Shown piece after piece: positions 29,080 through 41,275 of a DNA stretch of 64,000 nt. Position numbers and translations under genes: made by a program. Every line of letters starts with the position of its first letter. The stretch's first letter is position 1. The stretch comes from Lysobacteraceae bacterium (lineage in GTDB: Bacteria > Pseudomonadota > Gammaproteobacteria > Xanthomonadales > Xanthomonadaceae), in the NCBI GenBank assembly GCA_026005075.1, contig BPKJ01000002.1:186001-250000 (forward strand), in the 5' to 3' direction. The notes below the pieces were generated by a model, which worked only from the letters and a program-made list of their open reading frames with translations, had not been told where the DNA came from and searched no databases.

Positions 29080-30780
29080 ATGAAGCATCGCCGCCCGCGA
29101 GGCCGGCAGCGTGGGCTGGCACGCGCCGTCGCGCGCCACCTCAGCCTGGCACTAGTGTACCTGTCCGCGCTCGTGCTGGCCGACCGCGCGGTGGCCGAGG
29201 ACGCGGTCGATCCGATGGAAAGCCTGCTGCGCGGCGAGTTCGCCCTGCAGGAAGGGCGCACGGCCGACGCCGCCGACCTGTATGCGGAGGCGGCCCTGAC
29301 CAGCACCGACCCCCGTGTCCTGGAACGGGCCGCGAAGCTGGCCCTGCTGCGCAAGGACGGCGAACGTGCCGCCCGCCTGCTGCAGCGCTGGCGGGAACTG
29401 GAGCCCGACTCGCGCGAGGCCGTCCAGCTGGCCCTCTCGCTGGCCTTGCAGGCCGGCGATGCGGCCGCTGCCGAGGCGGCGGTCGATGCGCTGCTGGCGA
29501 GCGAGGAGGGCTGGAAGCGTGTCGTGCAGGCGCTCGCCGGCGAACCTGGCAGCCTGCTGGTTCCGGTGCTGCTCCAGCGCCTGCCCGATCGCGAGCCGAT
29601 CGCCGCGCAGCTCGATGCCCTGCTCGCGGTGGGCTCGCTGGCCGACCGCCTCGCGCTGGAGGGCGTGCGTCGCCGGATCGCCGAGCTCGCGGTCGAACGC
29701 CATCCCGAGCGTGCGCGGGCCTGGCTGTGGCGCGCCGACGTGCTGCGCCGAAGCGGCGAGGCCGAGGCGGCGAAGGAGGCGGTCCGGCAGGCCCTGACCC
29801 GGACCGACCTCGACCAGGAGCTGCGGTCGGTGGCCGCCGGCATGCTGGCCAGGCTGGGCGAGAACCAGGCCGCGGCGGCGGTGCTGGCGGAGGGGACGCA
29901 GGACGATGCCACGCTGGCCGCGAGGGCGGCCTTGCTTTCGCGCGCCGAGGACCGGGAAGGGCTTGCGGCGCTGTACGCGGACCTCGCCGCGGGCGAGGCG
30001 GGGACGCGATCGCCCGCCCGGATCTTCCTGCTCGGGCAGCTGGCCGAGTGGCTGGAGCGTCCGGACGAGGCCCTGACGTGGTACCGGTCGCTCCCCGAGG
30101 GGTCCGAGGCCGACCAGGCGCAGCTGCGCATCGCGATCGTCCTCGACCAGCAGGGGCGGCACGAGGCGGCCGTGGGCACCCTGCGCAAGCTCCAGGAACG
30201 CGATACCGAGGACGGCCGCCTGCTCATCGACGCCTATCTGCTCGAGGCCCAGCTGCTGGAGCGCCACCGCAATCAGGAGCAGGCGATCGAGACCTACACG
30301 CGTGGCCTGTCGGTCTTCGAGGACGAGCCGGCGCTGCTCTACGGTCGGGCCCTGGCGCTGGAGCGCCTCAAACGCTTCGATGCGGCCGAGGCCGACCTGC
30401 GCCTGATCCTGATGCAGGACCCGAGTCACGCCGATGCCCTCAATGCCTTGGGCTACATGCTGGCCGAACGCGGGGTGCGGCTCGCCGAGGCCGAGGAACT
30501 GATCCGCAAGGCGCTCGAGCACCGCCCGGAGCAGCCGGCCATCCTCGATTCGCTGGGCTGGGTGCTGTTCCGGCAGGGCAAGGCCGAGGAGGCGCTGCCG
30601 CCCCTGCGCCGCGCGTTCGAACTGCAGCCCGATCCGGAGGTCGCCGCGCATCTGGGCGAGGTGCTCTGGGCGCTCGGGCAGAAGGACGAGGCCCGAGGAA
30701 TCTGGCGGCGCGGGCTGGAGCTGGACCGGGATCACGAGGTCCTGCGCGGCACGCTCGAGCGCCATGGCGAGCGGCCGTGA
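29080..30780 (+). CDS. Secreted TPR-repeat protein upstream of lolB
   Basis: GAGG at 29070-29073 supports ATG 29080 over the TTG at 29053 and gives 566 residues. A basic N-terminus and hydrophobic stretch ([19 protein letters not shown]) form a signal peptide, so the protein is likely periplasmic. It is made of tetratricopeptide-type helix pairs, clearest near the end: [82 protein letters not shown]. Such genes before lolB are common in gammaproteobacteria, with an uncertain envelope role. Its stop overlaps the lolB start. Confidence 0.88.
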   Translation: MKHRRPRGRQRGLARAVARHLSLALVYLSALVLADRAVAEDAVDPMESLLRGEFALQEGRTADAADLYAEAALTSTDPRVLERAAKLALLRKDGERAARLLQRWRELEPDSREAVQLALSLALQAGDAAAAEAAVDALLASEEGWKRVVQALAGEPGSLLVPVLLQRLPDREPIAAQLDALLAVGSLADRLALEGVRRRIAELAVERHPERARAWLWRADVLRRSGEAEAAKEAVRQALTRTDLDQELRSVAAGMLARLGENQAAAAVLAEGTQDDATLAARAALLSRAEDREGLAALYADLAAGEAGTRSPARIFLLGQLAEWLERPDEALTWYRSLPEGSEADQAQLRIAIVLDQQGRHEAAVGTLRKLQERDTEDGRLLIDAYLLEAQLLERHRNQEQAIETYTRGLSVFEDEPALLYGRALALERLKRFDAAEADLRLILMQDPSHADALNALGYMLAERGVRLAEAEELIRKALEHRPEQPAILDSLGWVLFRQGKAEEALPPLRRAFELQPDPEVAAHLGEVLWALGQKDEARGIWRRGLELDRDHEVLRGTLERHGERP

Positions 30781-31397
30781 GGCGCCGCGCCTGGCTGGTG
30801 TGGTGGCCGGTGGTGGCGGTCCTGCTCACCGCCTGCTCCGGCCTCGCCCCGCGCCAGTCCGCGCCGGGCACGGCCGCGGCGTTGGAAGCCCTGGCCCAGC
30901 GTGAGCGCGAGCTGGATGCGCGACCGAACTGGAGCCTCGAGGGCCGGGTCGCGATCCGCAACGGCGGCGAGGGCGGCTCGGGGGCGCTGGAGTGGGTCCA
31001 GCGTGGCGCCGCGTTCCGGGTGACGCTGCGGGCGCCGGTGACCGGCCAGGGCTGGCGGCTGGATGTCGTGCCGGGGCATGCCCGGCTGGAAGGGCTGGAG
31101 GGCGGCCCGCGCGAGGACGTCGAGGCGGATCGGCTGCTGCACGAGGCGCTGGGGCTCGAGGTGCCGACCGCCAGGCTGGTGCGCTGGCTGCGCGGGCAGC
31201 GCGGCGGGGGGGAGGCCGAAGTGCGTTTCGGGCCCGCCGGCCTTCCCGAGACGATGGTCGAGGCCGGCTGGCGGATCGAGTACCGGGACTGGTTCACCGC
31301 CGCCGATCCGCCCCTGCCGCGCCGGATCGAGGCGCGTTCCGGCGAGCGCCGTCTGCGGCTGGTGGTGCAGCGGTGGGGGGAGGATCCGGGTGACTGA
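30777..31397 (+). CDS. lolB: Outer membrane lipoprotein insertion receptor LolB
   Basis: The GTG start at 30777 overlaps the upstream stop; 206 residues. The lipobox LLTAC puts the lipidated Cys at position 20. Family features are WSLEGRVAIRNGGEGGSGALEWVQRG, VTGQGWRLDV and WLRGQ, with DWFTAADPPLPRRIEARSGERRLRLVVQRW at the end. It receives lipoproteins from LolA and inserts them in the outer membrane. It overlaps ispE by 8 nt. The lolB-ispE-prs order is standard for the group. Confidence 0.92.
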   Translation: MRRRAWLVWWPVVAVLLTACSGLAPRQSAPGTAAALEALAQRERELDARPNWSLEGRVAIRNGGEGGSGALEWVQRGAAFRVTLRAPVTGQGWRLDVVPGHARLEGLEGGPREDVEADRLLHEALGLEVPTARLVRWLRGQRGGGEAEVRFGPAGLPETMVEAGWRIEYRDWFTAADPPLPRRIEARSGERRLRLVVQRWGEDPGD

Positions 31398-32247
31398 GCC
31401 GGTGACGGTCTGGCCGGCGCCGGCCAAGCTGAACCTGTTCCTGCAGATCGTCGGGCGTCGTGAAGACGGCTACCACCTCCTGCAGACCGTGTTCCAGCTG
31501 CTGGACTGGGGCGACGAGGTCGAGATTCGGCTGCTTCCGGAGGCTCGGATCGAGCGGCCCGAGGGGGCCGAGGATGTCCCCCCGGGGCAGGATCTGGCCG
31601 TGCGCGCCGCACGCCTGCTCCAGGAGGCGACCGGCACCCGCCTCGGCGCAGAGCTTCGTGTGCGCAAGAGGATTCCCCAGGGCGGTGGCTTCGGCGGCGG
31701 CAGTTCCGATGCGGCCACCGTGCTGTGCGCGCTCAACCGGCTCTGGGGCTGCGGCCTTGCGGTGGACCGGCTCGCTGCACTGGGCCTTGCCCTTGGGGCG
31801 GACGTTCCGCTGTTCGTCCGCGGACGCTCGGCCTGGGCCGAGGGCGTGGGGGAACGGCTGAGGCCCATGGCGCTGCCGCCGGCCTGGTTCGTGCTGGTCG
31901 ACGCCGGGGTCCGGCTGTCCACGGCCGAGCTATTCCAGGCCGCCGAATTGACACGCGATGCCCCTGCGATCAGAATGTCCGACTTTGCATTGGACCTGGT
32001 CGGCAAGAACGCGTTTGCCGCCCCGGCCCGTGCCCGCAGTCCGGAGCTCGCGCGCGTGCTCGACGCCATTGCGCAGCAGGCGCCTGGCGGCCTGACCGGA
32101 AGCGGCGGTGGCTGCTATGCCATGGCGTCGACGCGGGAAGAGGCCGAGGAGCTGGCGCGCAGGCTGGCCGGATTTGGGCGCTGTGTCGTGGCCCGGGGCG
32201 TGGATCGCTCGCCGCTGCTCGATCGCCTCGACGGCGGCGGAGGCTGA
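31390..32247 (+). CDS. ispE: 4-diphosphocytidyl-2-C-methyl-D-erythritol kinase
   Basis: The GTG start at 31390 lies in the end of lolB; 285 residues. It is a GHMP kinase: [21 protein letters not shown] at the N-terminus (catalytic Lys and substrate site), [14 protein letters not shown] at 96-109 (ATP loop), [11 protein letters not shown] and the C-terminal [12 protein letters not shown]. It phosphorylates CDP-methylerythritol in the MEP isoprenoid pathway. All motifs are intact and the length fits E. coli IspE (283). Confidence 0.96.
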   Translation: MTEPVTVWPAPAKLNLFLQIVGRREDGYHLLQTVFQLLDWGDEVEIRLLPEARIERPEGAEDVPPGQDLAVRAARLLQEATGTRLGAELRVRKRIPQGGGFGGGSSDAATVLCALNRLWGCGLAVDRLAALGLALGADVPLFVRGRSAWAEGVGERLRPMALPPAWFVLVDAGVRLSTAELFQAAELTRDAPAIRMSDFALDLVGKNAFAAPARARSPELARVLDAIAQQAPGGLTGSGGGCYAMASTREEAEELARRLAGFGRCVVARGVDRSPLLDRLDGGGG

Positions 32248-32280
32248 TCCCGGTGCGGGTGCCGACGCCGGCGGGAGCAT

Positions 32281-32355
32281 TGGGGCGTCGCCAAGTGGTA
32301 AGGCACCGGATTTTGATTCCGGCATTCGCAGGTTCGAATCCTGCCGCCCCAGCCA
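32281..32355 (+). tRNA. tRNA-Gln (UUG)
   Basis: The 75-nt cloverleaf has the acceptor stem TGGGGCG / CGCCCCA, the anticodon TTG in GGATTTTGATTCC, the T-loop GGTTCGAATCC and an encoded CCA. It lies 33 bp after ispE and 37 bp before prs, its usual place in gammaproteobacteria. Confidence 0.97.
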
Positions 32356-32392
32356 GAATGGGATTCGCGAACCGAAGACGGGCAGGGTGGCG

Positions 32393-33355
32393 ATGACGGT
32401 CAATACCGACGGATTGCTGGTCTTCTCGGGCAACGCCAACCGGCCGCTGGCGCAGGCGGTGTGCCGGGAGCTCGGTGTGCGTCCTGGCAAGGCGCTCGTC
32501 GGGCGCTTCTCGGACGGTGAGGTGCAGATCGAGATCGAGGAGAACGTCCGGCGGCAGGAGGTCTTCGTGATCCAGCCGACCTGCGCGCCGACCGCCGAGA
32601 ACTTCATGGAGCTGCTGGTGCTGATCGACGCGCTCAAGCGCGCCAGCGCCGCCTCGGTGACCGCGGTGGTGCCCTATTTCGGCTACGCCCGGCAGGATCG
32701 GCGGCCGCGTTCGGCCAGGGTGCCCATCACCGCCAAGGTCGCCGCCAAGATGTTCTCGACCGTGGGTGCGGACCGGGTGTTGACGGTGGACGTCCACGCC
32801 GACCAGATCCAGGGCTTCTTCGATATACCGGTGGACAACGTCTATGCCTCGCCGCTGCTGCTGGCGGACATCTGGCGCAACATCGGCACCGACAACCTGA
32901 TCGTGGTCAGTCCGGACGTCGGCGGCGTGGTGCGGGCGCGGGCGGTGGCCAAGCGGCTCGACGATGCGGACCTCGCGATCATCGACAAGCGCCGGCCCAA
33001 GGCCAACGTCGCCACGGTGATGAACATCATCGGCGACGTGCAGGGCAAGGATTGCGTGCTGGTCGACGACATCGTCGACACCGCCGGAACCCTCTGCGCG
33101 GCGGCGGCCGCGCTCAAGGAGCACGGGGCCCGGAAGGTGGTGGCCTACTGCACCCATCCGGTGCTGTCCGGGCCGGCGATCGGCAACATCACCGGATCGG
33201 CGCTGGACGAGCTCGTGGTCACCGACACCATTCCGCTGCGCGAGGACGCGCGCGCATGCGGGAAGATCCGTCAGCTCAGTGTTGCCGAGCTGCTGGCGGA
33301 GACGATCCGCCGCATCGCGTTCGGCGAGTCGGTCAGCTCGCTGTACGTCGACTGA
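32393..33355 (+). CDS. prs: Ribose-phosphate pyrophosphokinase
   Basis: ATG 32393 gives 320 residues (E. coli 315). It shows [14 protein letters not shown], the ATP flexible-loop [24 protein letters not shown] (ribose-phosphate site), [10 protein letters not shown] and the PRPP loop [14 protein letters not shown]. It makes PRPP from ribose 5-phosphate and ATP for nucleotide, His, Trp and NAD synthesis; nadC and purEK in this window use PRPP-derived compounds. It follows tRNA-Gln and is 132 bp before rplY. Confidence 0.98.
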   Translation: MTVNTDGLLVFSGNANRPLAQAVCRELGVRPGKALVGRFSDGEVQIEIEENVRRQEVFVIQPTCAPTAENFMELLVLIDALKRASAASVTAVVPYFGYARQDRRPRSARVPITAKVAAKMFSTVGADRVLTVDVHADQIQGFFDIPVDNVYASPLLLADIWRNIGTDNLIVVSPDVGGVVRARAVAKRLDDADLAIIDKRRPKANVATVMNIIGDVQGKDCVLVDDIVDTAGTLCAAAAALKEHGARKVVAYCTHPVLSGPAIGNITGSALDELVVTDTIPLREDARACGKIRQLSVAELLAETIRRIAFGESVSSLYVD

Positions 33356-33487
33356 GCCGTTTTTCCGGCCCGCAGGCGGGTCCGTTCCGGTCGGGACGGG
33401 TCATGCGGGTCGATTCCCGCCTCACCTGGTCGCGGGTGAGGGACCGCTGCCGCAAGGCAGCTTCATCCACAACGAAGGCAATTCATC

Positions 33488-34126
33488 ATGGCTACCGATC
33501 ACAAGCTTTCCGCCACCAGCCGCGAGGACGCAGGGAAGGGTGCGAGCCGCCGCCTGCGCCGTAGCGGCAAGGTGCCGGCCATCGTCTACGGCGGGCACAA
33601 GGACCCGGTCCGCATCCAGCTGCAGCACAACGCGGTCATGCTCGCCGCGGAGCACGAGTGGTTCTATTCCGGCATCATCGACCTCGACATCGACGGCAAG
33701 GTCGAGAAGGTCCTGCTGCGTGATCTGCAGCGCCACCCGGTCAAGGCGCAGATCCTGCACCTCGACTTCCAGCGGGTCACCGCCGGCGAGCTGATCCATA
33801 CCAAGGTGCCGCTGCACTTCCTCAACCAGGAGAAGTCGCCGGCCGGCAAGACCTCGGGCGTGGTCATCCTGCACGAGCTGAACGAGATCGAGGTCAGCTG
33901 CCTGCCCAAGGATCTTCCCGAGTACATCGAGATCGACCTGTCCTCGATCAAGGAGGGCGACGTCATCCACCTGTCGGACCTCAAGCTGCCCCAGGGTGTC
34001 ACCATTCCGCAGCTCAAGCTCGGCAAGGAGCACGACATCGCCGTGGTCATTGCCCGCAAGGAGCGCGGCGGTGCCGACGAGGCCGCCGAGGGTACGGCCG
34101 AGGCCGGGGCACCTTCCGGCGGCTGA
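33488..34126 (+). CDS. rplY: 50S ribosomal protein L25/general stress protein Ctc
   Basis: The 212-residue protein is the long, two-domain form (TL5/Ctc type); E. coli L25 has only the first domain (94 residues). The first part (GKGASRRLRRSGKVPAIVYGG) binds 5S rRNA; the second, from LIHTKVPLHFLNQEKSPAGK on, is the beta domain, and an acidic Ala/Glu tail ends it. AAGG lies before ATG 33488. The 132-bp gap before it contains several GC-rich hairpins, one being CTGCC-GCAA-GGCAG at about 33447-33460. Confidence 0.95.
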   Translation: MATDHKLSATSREDAGKGASRRLRRSGKVPAIVYGGHKDPVRIQLQHNAVMLAAEHEWFYSGIIDLDIDGKVEKVLLRDLQRHPVKAQILHLDFQRVTAGELIHTKVPLHFLNQEKSPAGKTSGVVILHELNEIEVSCLPKDLPEYIEIDLSSIKEGDVIHLSDLKLPQGVTIPQLKLGKEHDIAVVIARKERGGADEAAEGTAEAGAPSGG

Positions 34127-34173
34127 TCCGCGCCCTCCCCGCGGTGGCAGGCGATGGTCAGGAGCGGCGGGTC

Positions 34174-34758
34174 GTGTTTCGTCTGATCGTGGGGCTCGGC
34201 AATCCGGGCCCCGAGCATGCCGCGCAGCGGCACAACGTCGGCTTCTGGTTCGTCGACGCCCTGGCGGCGGACGCGGGCGAACGTTTCGGCGCCGAATCGA
34301 AGCTGTTCGGCGAGAGTGCACGGGTCCGGCTGGCCGGGCACGATCTGCGGCTGCTCAAGCCATCGACCTTCATGAACCGCAGCGGACGCTCGGTCCAGGC
34401 CGCACTGCACTACTGGAAGATCGACCCCGAGCGGATGCTGGTCGTCCACGACGAGCTGGACCTGCCTCCGGGCGTTGCGCGCTTCAAGTTCGACGGCGGT
34501 CACGGCGGCCAGAACGGGCTGCGCGACATCATCGCCAGCCTCGGCCACGGGCGCTTCCACCGGCTGCGCCTCGGCATCGGTCATCCTGGCCACAAGGACC
34601 GCGTCACCGGCTGGGTGCTCGGGCGTCCCGGGCGCGATGACGAGGCGGCGATGCTGCGGGCCATCGAGGATGCGCGCTCGGTGCTTCCATTGGCGCTGGA
34701 AGGGCGGCTCGACGAGGCCATGAAGCGCCTGCACACCCCCCGCGCACAGCCGCGCTGA
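34174..34758 (+). CDS. pth: Peptidyl-tRNA hydrolase
   Basis: I prefer GTG 34174, which has GGAG 9 nt upstream and gives [15 protein letters not shown], the family N-terminus; an earlier in-frame GTG exists at 34144. The 194-residue enzyme carries Asn10, His20 (the catalytic His of the [10 protein letters not shown] part), [11 protein letters not shown] with the catalytic Asp, and [13 protein letters not shown]. It frees peptides from peptidyl-tRNA that drops off ribosomes. It sits between rplY and ychF as in many gammaproteobacteria. Confidence 0.97.
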   Translation: MFRLIVGLGNPGPEHAAQRHNVGFWFVDALAADAGERFGAESKLFGESARVRLAGHDLRLLKPSTFMNRSGRSVQAALHYWKIDPERMLVVHDELDLPPGVARFKFDGGHGGQNGLRDIIASLGHGRFHRLRLGIGHPGHKDRVTGWVLGRPGRDDEAAMLRAIEDARSVLPLALEGRLDEAMKRLHTPRAQPR

Positions 34759-34804
34759 TCCTCGCCGGTGCGGCAGCCGGTTCCTACCCTTTTCGGAGTC
34801 AAGC

Positions 34805-35896
<1,092 letters not shown>

Positions 35897-35933
35897 CCGG
35901 TGGCGGCGCGGAGAAGGAAGGCGCGGCAGCACC

Positions 35934-35963
35934 TTGACAAGGTACCTTTGCCGGTACGAGAAT
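35934..35963 (+). promoter_or_regulatory. Promoter of the tRNA-Tyr-Gly-Thr-tuf cluster
   Basis: TTGACA at 35934-35939 and GAGAAT at 35958-35963 with an 18-bp spacer. The -35 is consensus, the -10 matches four of six. The GC-rich stretch just after it resembles a stringent discriminator. The first tRNA begins 15 bp downstream. Confidence 0.6.
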
Positions 35964-35978
35964 AAGCGGCTCTGTTGC

Positions 35979-36064
35979 GGAGGGATACCCAAGCGGCCAA
36001 CGGGGGCAGACTGTAAATCTGCTGGCTTACGCCTTCGGTGGTTCGAATCCACCTCCCTCCACCA
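35979..36064 (+). tRNA. tRNA-Tyr (GUA)
   Basis: An 86-nt tRNA with a long variable arm (class II). Acceptor GGAGGGA / TCCCTCC, anticodon GTA in GACTGTAAATC, T-loop GGTTCGAATCC, encoded CCA. First gene of the Tyr-Gly-Thr-tuf cluster. Confidence 0.97.
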
Positions 36065-36077
36065 GATCGCCCGCCGG

Positions 36078-36151
<74 letters not shown>

Positions 36152-36192
36152 TTGACACCGCGGCGGTGGGCCTCGCAGCAGTCGGACAACTT

Positions 36193-36268
<76 letters not shown>

Positions 36269-36304
36269 CCACATCACTTCACTGTCAGTCAAAGGGTTCA
36301 GGCA

Positions 36305-37498
<1,194 letters not shown>

Positions 37499-37551
37499 GA
37501 AGCCTTGCTTGCCGCCCGGCGTGGTCGTCGGGCGGCGCGGATCCGCGACAG

Positions 37552-37583
37552 GGCGAGGGCGGCGGAGGCCGCCGTCGCCTTTT
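37552..37583 (+). terminator. Intrinsic terminator after tuf copy 1
   Basis: GGCGA-G-GGCGGC pairs with GCCGCC-G-TCGCC (one G-G mismatch, loop GGAG), followed by TTTT at 37580-37583. A second stem, GCCGCCCG / CGGGCGGC, lies just before at about 37511-37536. tRNA-Trp and secE follow, so some read-through or another promoter is needed. Confidence 0.6.
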
Positions 37584-37604
37584 CCGGCAACGAGAAATTT
37601 CAGA

Positions 37605-37680
<76 letters not shown>

Positions 37681-37719
37681 TCGCCGGATGCCGAGCGGAT
37701 GGCGAATGATCGGACAGAC

Positions 37720-38097
37720 ATGAACGTCAAGGTCGAACAATCCCGGGAAACCTCGCCTCTGGATGCGGTCAGGTACGTCCTTGCCGTGCTGCTCCTGGTG
37801 GCCGGCATGGTGGGCTTCTACTGGTTCGCCGACTGGCCGGGCCCCCTGCGCGGTTTGCTCGTGGCGGCCGGGCTGGTTCTCGGTGGCGCGGTCTTCGCGT
37901 TCACGGCCAAGGGCCGGGCGGCCATGGAATACCTGTCCGAGTCCCGCTTCGAGCTGCGCAAGGTGGTCTGGCCGACGCGTGAGGAAACCCTGCGGACCAC
38001 CGCCGTCATCGGTGTCGTGGTGGTGATCATCAGCCTGCTGCTTGGCCTGATCGATCTGATCGTGTCCAGTCTCGTGCGCTGGTTGCTGGGTGGCTGA
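37720..38097 (+). CDS. secE: Protein translocase subunit SecE
   Basis: I choose ATG 37720 ([12 protein letters not shown]), which resembles xanthomonad SecE; ATG 37699 is an alternative. The 125-residue protein has three hydrophobic segments, like E. coli SecE (127), the last two being [25 protein letters not shown] with the conserved amphipathic region [20 protein letters not shown] before it. It stabilises SecY in the inner-membrane translocon; secY is at the end of this window. nusG follows after 10 bp. Confidence 0.95.
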   Translation: MNVKVEQSRETSPLDAVRYVLAVLLLVAGMVGFYWFADWPGPLRGLLVAAGLVLGGAVFAFTAKGRAAMEYLSESRFELRKVVWPTREETLRTTAVIGVVVVIISLLLGLIDLIVSSLVRWLLGG

Positions 38098-38107
38098 GGA
38101 GGATCGG

Positions 38108-38668
38108 ATGTCCAAGCGCTGGTATGTGGTGCACGCCTACTCGGGCTTCGAGCAGCAGGTGCGCAAGGCGCTGATCGAGCGGATCAAGCGCGCTGGCATG
38201 GAGGACCGCTTCGGCGAGGTGCTGGTCCCGACCGAGGAAGTCATCGAGATGCGCGGTGGCCAGAAGCGGAAGGCCGAGCGGAAGTTCTTCCCCGGATACG
38301 TGCTGGTCCAGATCGAGACGCACCAGGAAGGTGCCGTGCCCCGGATCGACGACGAGTGCTGGCACCTGGTGAAGGAGACCCCGAAGGTCATGGGCTTCAT
38401 CGGTGGCACCGCAGATCGGCCGATGCCGATCAAGGACAGCGAGGCCGAGGCCATCCTCGCGCGCGTCCAGGAGGGCACCGAGAAGCCGCGCCCGAAGATC
38501 CTGTTCGAGCCGGGCGAGCTGGTTCGCGTGATCGACGGGCCGTTCAACGACTTCAACGGCACGGTCGAGGAAGTCAACTACGAGAAGAGCCGCCTGCGGG
38601 TGGCGGTGATGATTTTTGGTCGCTCCACGCCGGTCGAACTCGAGTTCAGCCAGGTGGAGAAGGCCTGA
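38108..38668 (+). CDS. nusG: Transcription termination/antitermination protein NusG
   Basis: AGGAGGA overlaps the secE stop and precedes ATG 38108. The 186-residue protein has the NGN domain ([51 protein letters not shown]) and a C-terminal KOW domain ([48 protein letters not shown]). It links RNA polymerase to ribosome and Rho. The length is close to E. coli NusG (181). Confidence 0.98.
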   Translation: MSKRWYVVHAYSGFEQQVRKALIERIKRAGMEDRFGEVLVPTEEVIEMRGGQKRKAERKFFPGYVLVQIETHQEGAVPRIDDECWHLVKETPKVMGFIGGTADRPMPIKDSEAEAILARVQEGTEKPRPKILFEPGELVRVIDGPFNDFNGTVEEVNYEKSRLRVAVMIFGRSTPVELEFSQVEKA

Positions 38669-38760
38669 GGAGCCGGGCGCGTCCCGGAATGCAAGCCAAC
38701 GGGGAGTCGAGGCCGCGATGCGTTCGTGGTCCTGACGGTCGAACCCGAGGAGTCTGACAC

Positions 38761-39189
38761 ATGGCAAAGAAAGTCGTCGGTTACATCAAGCTGCAGGTCA
38801 AGGCCGGACAGGCCAACCCCAGCCCGCCGGTCGGTCCCGCACTCGGTCAGCGCGGCCTCAACATCATGGAGTTCTGCAAGGCCTTCAACGCGGCCACGCA
38901 GAAGATGGAGCCCGGGCTGCCCATTCCGGTGGTCATCACCGCCTACTCGGACCGCACCTTCACCTTCGTCACCAAGACCCCGCCGGCCAGCATCCTGCTG
39001 AAGAAGGCCGCCGGTATCACCTCGGGCTCCAAGCGCCCGAACACGGAAAAGGTGGGCAAGGTGACCCGCAAGCAGCTCGAGGAAATCGCCAAGGCCAAGG
39101 AGCCGGATCTGACCGCGGCGAGCCTGGACGCGGCCGTACGTACCATCGCCGGCAGCGCGCGCAGCATGGGCCTGGTGGTGGAGGACTGA
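38761..39189 (+). CDS. rplK: 50S ribosomal protein L11
   Basis: The 142-residue protein has exactly the E. coli length. [32 protein letters not shown] is the conserved N-terminal domain used by stringent factor RelA and thiostrepton; [32 protein letters not shown] is the 23S rRNA-binding domain. A 92-bp gap separates it from nusG; no promoter hexamers are clear in it. rplA follows after 4 bp. Confidence 0.98.
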   Translation: MAKKVVGYIKLQVKAGQANPSPPVGPALGQRGLNIMEFCKAFNAATQKMEPGLPIPVVITAYSDRTFTFVTKTPPASILLKKAAGITSGSKRPNTEKVGKVTRKQLEEIAKAKEPDLTAASLDAAVRTIAGSARSMGLVVED

Positions 39190-39193
39190 AGTC

Positions 39194-39892
39194 ATGGCGA
39201 AGATGTCCAAGCGAATGAAGGCCCTGCGCGCCCTGGTCGAGCCGGGCAAGGCCTACCCGGTCGAGGAGGCCATCCGCATCCTCAAGGATCACAGCAAGAC
39301 CCGTTTCGTCGAGTCGATCGACGTCGCGGTCCGGCTCGGTGTGGATGCCCGCAAGTCGGACCAGCAGGTGCGTGGCTCCACGGTGCTGCCGGCCGGTACC
39401 GGCAAGAGCGTGCGGGTTGCGGTGTTCTGCCCGCCGGGAGCCAAGGCCGATGAGGCGCTGGCGGCGGGTGCGGATGCGGTCGGCATGGAGGATCTTGCCG
39501 AGAAGATGCAGGCCGGCGATCTCAACTACGACGTGGTCATCGCCACCCCGGATGCCATGCGCGTGGTCGGCAAGCTCGGGCAGCTGCTCGGGCCGCGCGG
39601 GCTGATGCCGAACCCCAAGGTCGGGACGGTCAACCCGAACCCTGCCGAGGCGGTTCGCAATGCCAAGGCGGGCCAGGTCCGCTACCGCACCGACAAGGCC
39701 GGCATCATCCACTGCACCATCGGCAAGGCCAACTTCGAGGTCGATGCGCTGAAGACCAACCTGCAGGCCCTGCTCGCCGATCTGGTCAAGGCCAAGCCCT
39801 CCACGGCCAAGGGTGTCTATCTGCAGAAGATCTCGCTGTCCTCGACGATGGGCCCGGGAATCACGGTCGACCAGTCCTCGCTGTCGATCTGA
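39194..39892 (+). CDS. rplA: 50S ribosomal protein L1
   Basis: The 232-residue protein (E. coli 234) starts [27 protein letters not shown] and contains the L1 signature [46 protein letters not shown] in pieces. It forms the mobile L1 stalk at the E site. In E. coli, L1 represses its own operon by binding the rplK leader; this may apply here but I could not confirm the site. Confidence 0.98.
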   Translation: MAKMSKRMKALRALVEPGKAYPVEEAIRILKDHSKTRFVESIDVAVRLGVDARKSDQQVRGSTVLPAGTGKSVRVAVFCPPGAKADEALAAGADAVGMEDLAEKMQAGDLNYDVVIATPDAMRVVGKLGQLLGPRGLMPNPKVGTVNPNPAEAVRNAKAGQVRYRTDKAGIIHCTIGKANFEVDALKTNLQALLADLVKAKPSTAKGVYLQKISLSSTMGPGITVDQSSLSI

Positions 39893-39927
39893 TCCCGACC
39901 GTCGCGGGATCCAGTTTTTGAGGGCAG

Positions 39928-40150
39928 CCCGGCCGCAAGGCCGGGAGCCGTCAAAGACCGCAGGTTCCACGCGCCGCGAGGCGCTGGACTAATCGGGAAA
40001 CCGGCCTGCGTAGATGGTGTTGCCCGAACCTGACTAGGGACGGCTGCACCCCGCGTGCCACGGCACGCACCGGTACCAGGGAAGGTGCCGGTTTCAGGGA
40101 CCGCCAGCGGCGAGGAAGCCGGAGGCGGCGTTCATGTACGGAGGAGTGCA
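39928..40150 (+). promoter_or_regulatory. L10 leader of the rplJL genes
   Basis: A 258-bp gene-free stretch follows rplA. It begins with a perfect stem CCCGGCC-GCAA-GGCCGGG (39928-39945). Then CGCAGG (39959-39964) can pair with CCTGCG (40005-40010), and CCTGCGTAGATGGTG (40005-40019) matches the conserved core seen in L10 leaders of proteobacteria (CCTGCGTAGACGGTG type). In E. coli, L10-L12 complexes bind this leader to repress rplJL translation. The rplJ start is 40151, with GAGGAG before it. Confidence 0.8.
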
Positions 40151-40678
40151 ATGGCTCTGAATCTGTCGCAGAAGAAGGAAGTCGTTGCCGAACTGGCGGA
40201 AGTTGCGTCCAAGGCGCACTCCCTGGTTGCCGCCGAGTACGTGGGTCTGACGGTCGCCCAGCTGACCGAGTTGCGCAAGAAGGCGCGGCAGGCCGGGGTC
40301 TACCTCAAGGTAGCGAAGAACACCCTGGTCGAGCGTGCAGTGGAAGGAACGGAGTACGGGTGCGTGCAAGGCTCCCTGACCGGTCCGCTGCTGTATGCCT
40401 TCTCGCAGGAAGATCCGGGTGCTGCCGGGCGCCTGATCAAGGAGTTCGTCAAGACCGCCGACAAGCTCAAGCCGCGTCTCGTTGCCATCGGTGGCAAGGT
40501 CTATCCGGGGTCCCACGTGGACGTCCTGGCCAGCCTGCCCACCCGTGAGCAGGCGCTGTCGATGCTTCTCAGCGTGCTCTCGCAGCCCGCCACCATGCTC
40601 GTGCGCGTCATGGCCGAGCCGGCGACCCAGCTGGCCCGGGCGATGCAGGCCGTGGGCGAGCAGAAGAAGGCCGCGTGA
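40151..40678 (+). CDS. rplJ: 50S ribosomal protein L10
   Basis: ATG 40151 is preceded by GAGGAG at 40141-40146 and gives [26 protein letters not shown], 175 residues (E. coli 165). RLIKEF and GGKVYPG mark the middle, and the C-terminal helix [21 protein letters not shown] binds L7/L12 dimers. It anchors the stalk at the base of the GTPase centre and represses its own leader in the family model. Confidence 0.97.
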   Translation: MALNLSQKKEVVAELAEVASKAHSLVAAEYVGLTVAQLTELRKKARQAGVYLKVAKNTLVERAVEGTEYGCVQGSLTGPLLYAFSQEDPGAAGRLIKEFVKTADKLKPRLVAIGGKVYPGSHVDVLASLPTREQALSMLLSVLSQPATMLVRVMAEPATQLARAMQAVGEQKKAA

Positions 40679-40738
40679 TCGGTTTTCGGCAACGAACCCC
40701 CGTCATCCACAGTCGTTCTCACTAAGCAGGTAATCAAA

Positions 40739-41116
40739 ATGTCCCTTACCAACGATCAGATCATCGAAGCGATCGCCAGCAAGACCCTCGTCGAGGTCAT
40801 GGAGCTGGTGAAGGCGATGGAAGAGAAGTTCGGCGTCTCGGCTGCGGCCCCGGTTGCCGTCGCCGCGGCTCCTGCCGCGGGTGGCGCCGCCGCTGCCGCC
40901 GAGGAGCAGACCGAGTTCACGGTCATCCTGAAGTCGGCCGGCGACAAGAAGGTCGAGGTGATCAAGGCCGTGCGCGCCATCACCGGTCTCGGCCTGAAGG
41001 AAGCCAAGGACCTCACCGAGGCCGGCGGCACCATCAAGGAAGGCGTGAGCAAGGAAGACGCGGCCAAGTTCAAGAAGGAACTGGAAGCCGCGGGCGCCAC
41101 CGTGGAGATCAAGTAA
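40739..41116 (+). CDS. rplL: 50S ribosomal protein L7/L12
   Basis: The 125-residue protein has the N-terminal dimerisation domain ([32 protein letters not shown]), an Ala-rich hinge (about 33-58) and the C-terminal factor-binding domain ([28 protein letters not shown]...[23 protein letters not shown]). It recruits elongation factors EF-Tu and EF-G. It lies 60 bp after rplJ. Downstream is the rplL-rpoB gap with a hairpin. Confidence 0.98.
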   Translation: MSLTNDQIIEAIASKTLVEVMELVKAMEEKFGVSAAAPVAVAAAPAAGGAAAAAEEQTEFTVILKSAGDKKVEVIKAVRAITGLGLKEAKDLTEAGGTIKEGVSKEDAAKFKKELEAAGATVEIK

Positions 41117-41158
41117 GCAGCTCCATTGCGTCATCGCCGCACAGGGTGACGCCAACGC

Positions 41159-41186
41159 AAGCCTGGGGGCGAAAGCCCCCGGGCTT
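41159..41186 (+). terminator. Hairpin in the rplL-rpoB gap, likely partial terminator
   Basis: AAGCCTGGGGGC-GAAA-GCCCCCGGGCTT is a 12-bp stem (one T-G pair) with a GAAA loop. No T-run follows, so it is more likely an attenuator or RNA-processing site, as in the rplL-rpoB gap of E. coli, than a full terminator. Confidence 0.55.
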
Positions 41187-41208
41187 TGCCTGTTGCAGTG
41201 CGGGCATG

Positions 41209-41275
41209 GGGAATCCGGAGCGGTGTCAGGCCCGAGCGGGGTGCGGACATTGCGGGCTGCGGATTCCCGATTCCC
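41209..41275. repeat. GGGAATC heptads, inverted, between rplL and rpoB
   Basis: Two tandem GATTCCC heptads (41262-41275; GGGAATC on the minus strand) and one GGGAATC on the plus strand (41209-41215). GGGAATCCG (41209-41217) is an exact inverted repeat of CGGATTCCC (41260-41268). The GGGNATC heptad is known to be enriched in Xanthomonas. The spacing between copies gives too few G-runs on one strand for a four-run G-quadruplex. Confidence 0.7.

Noticed and set aside
41209-41275. A four-run G-quadruplex formed by the GGGAATC heptads
   Set aside because: Only two tandem heptads lie on one strand here, so there are not enough neighbouring G-runs for an intramolecular quadruplex.
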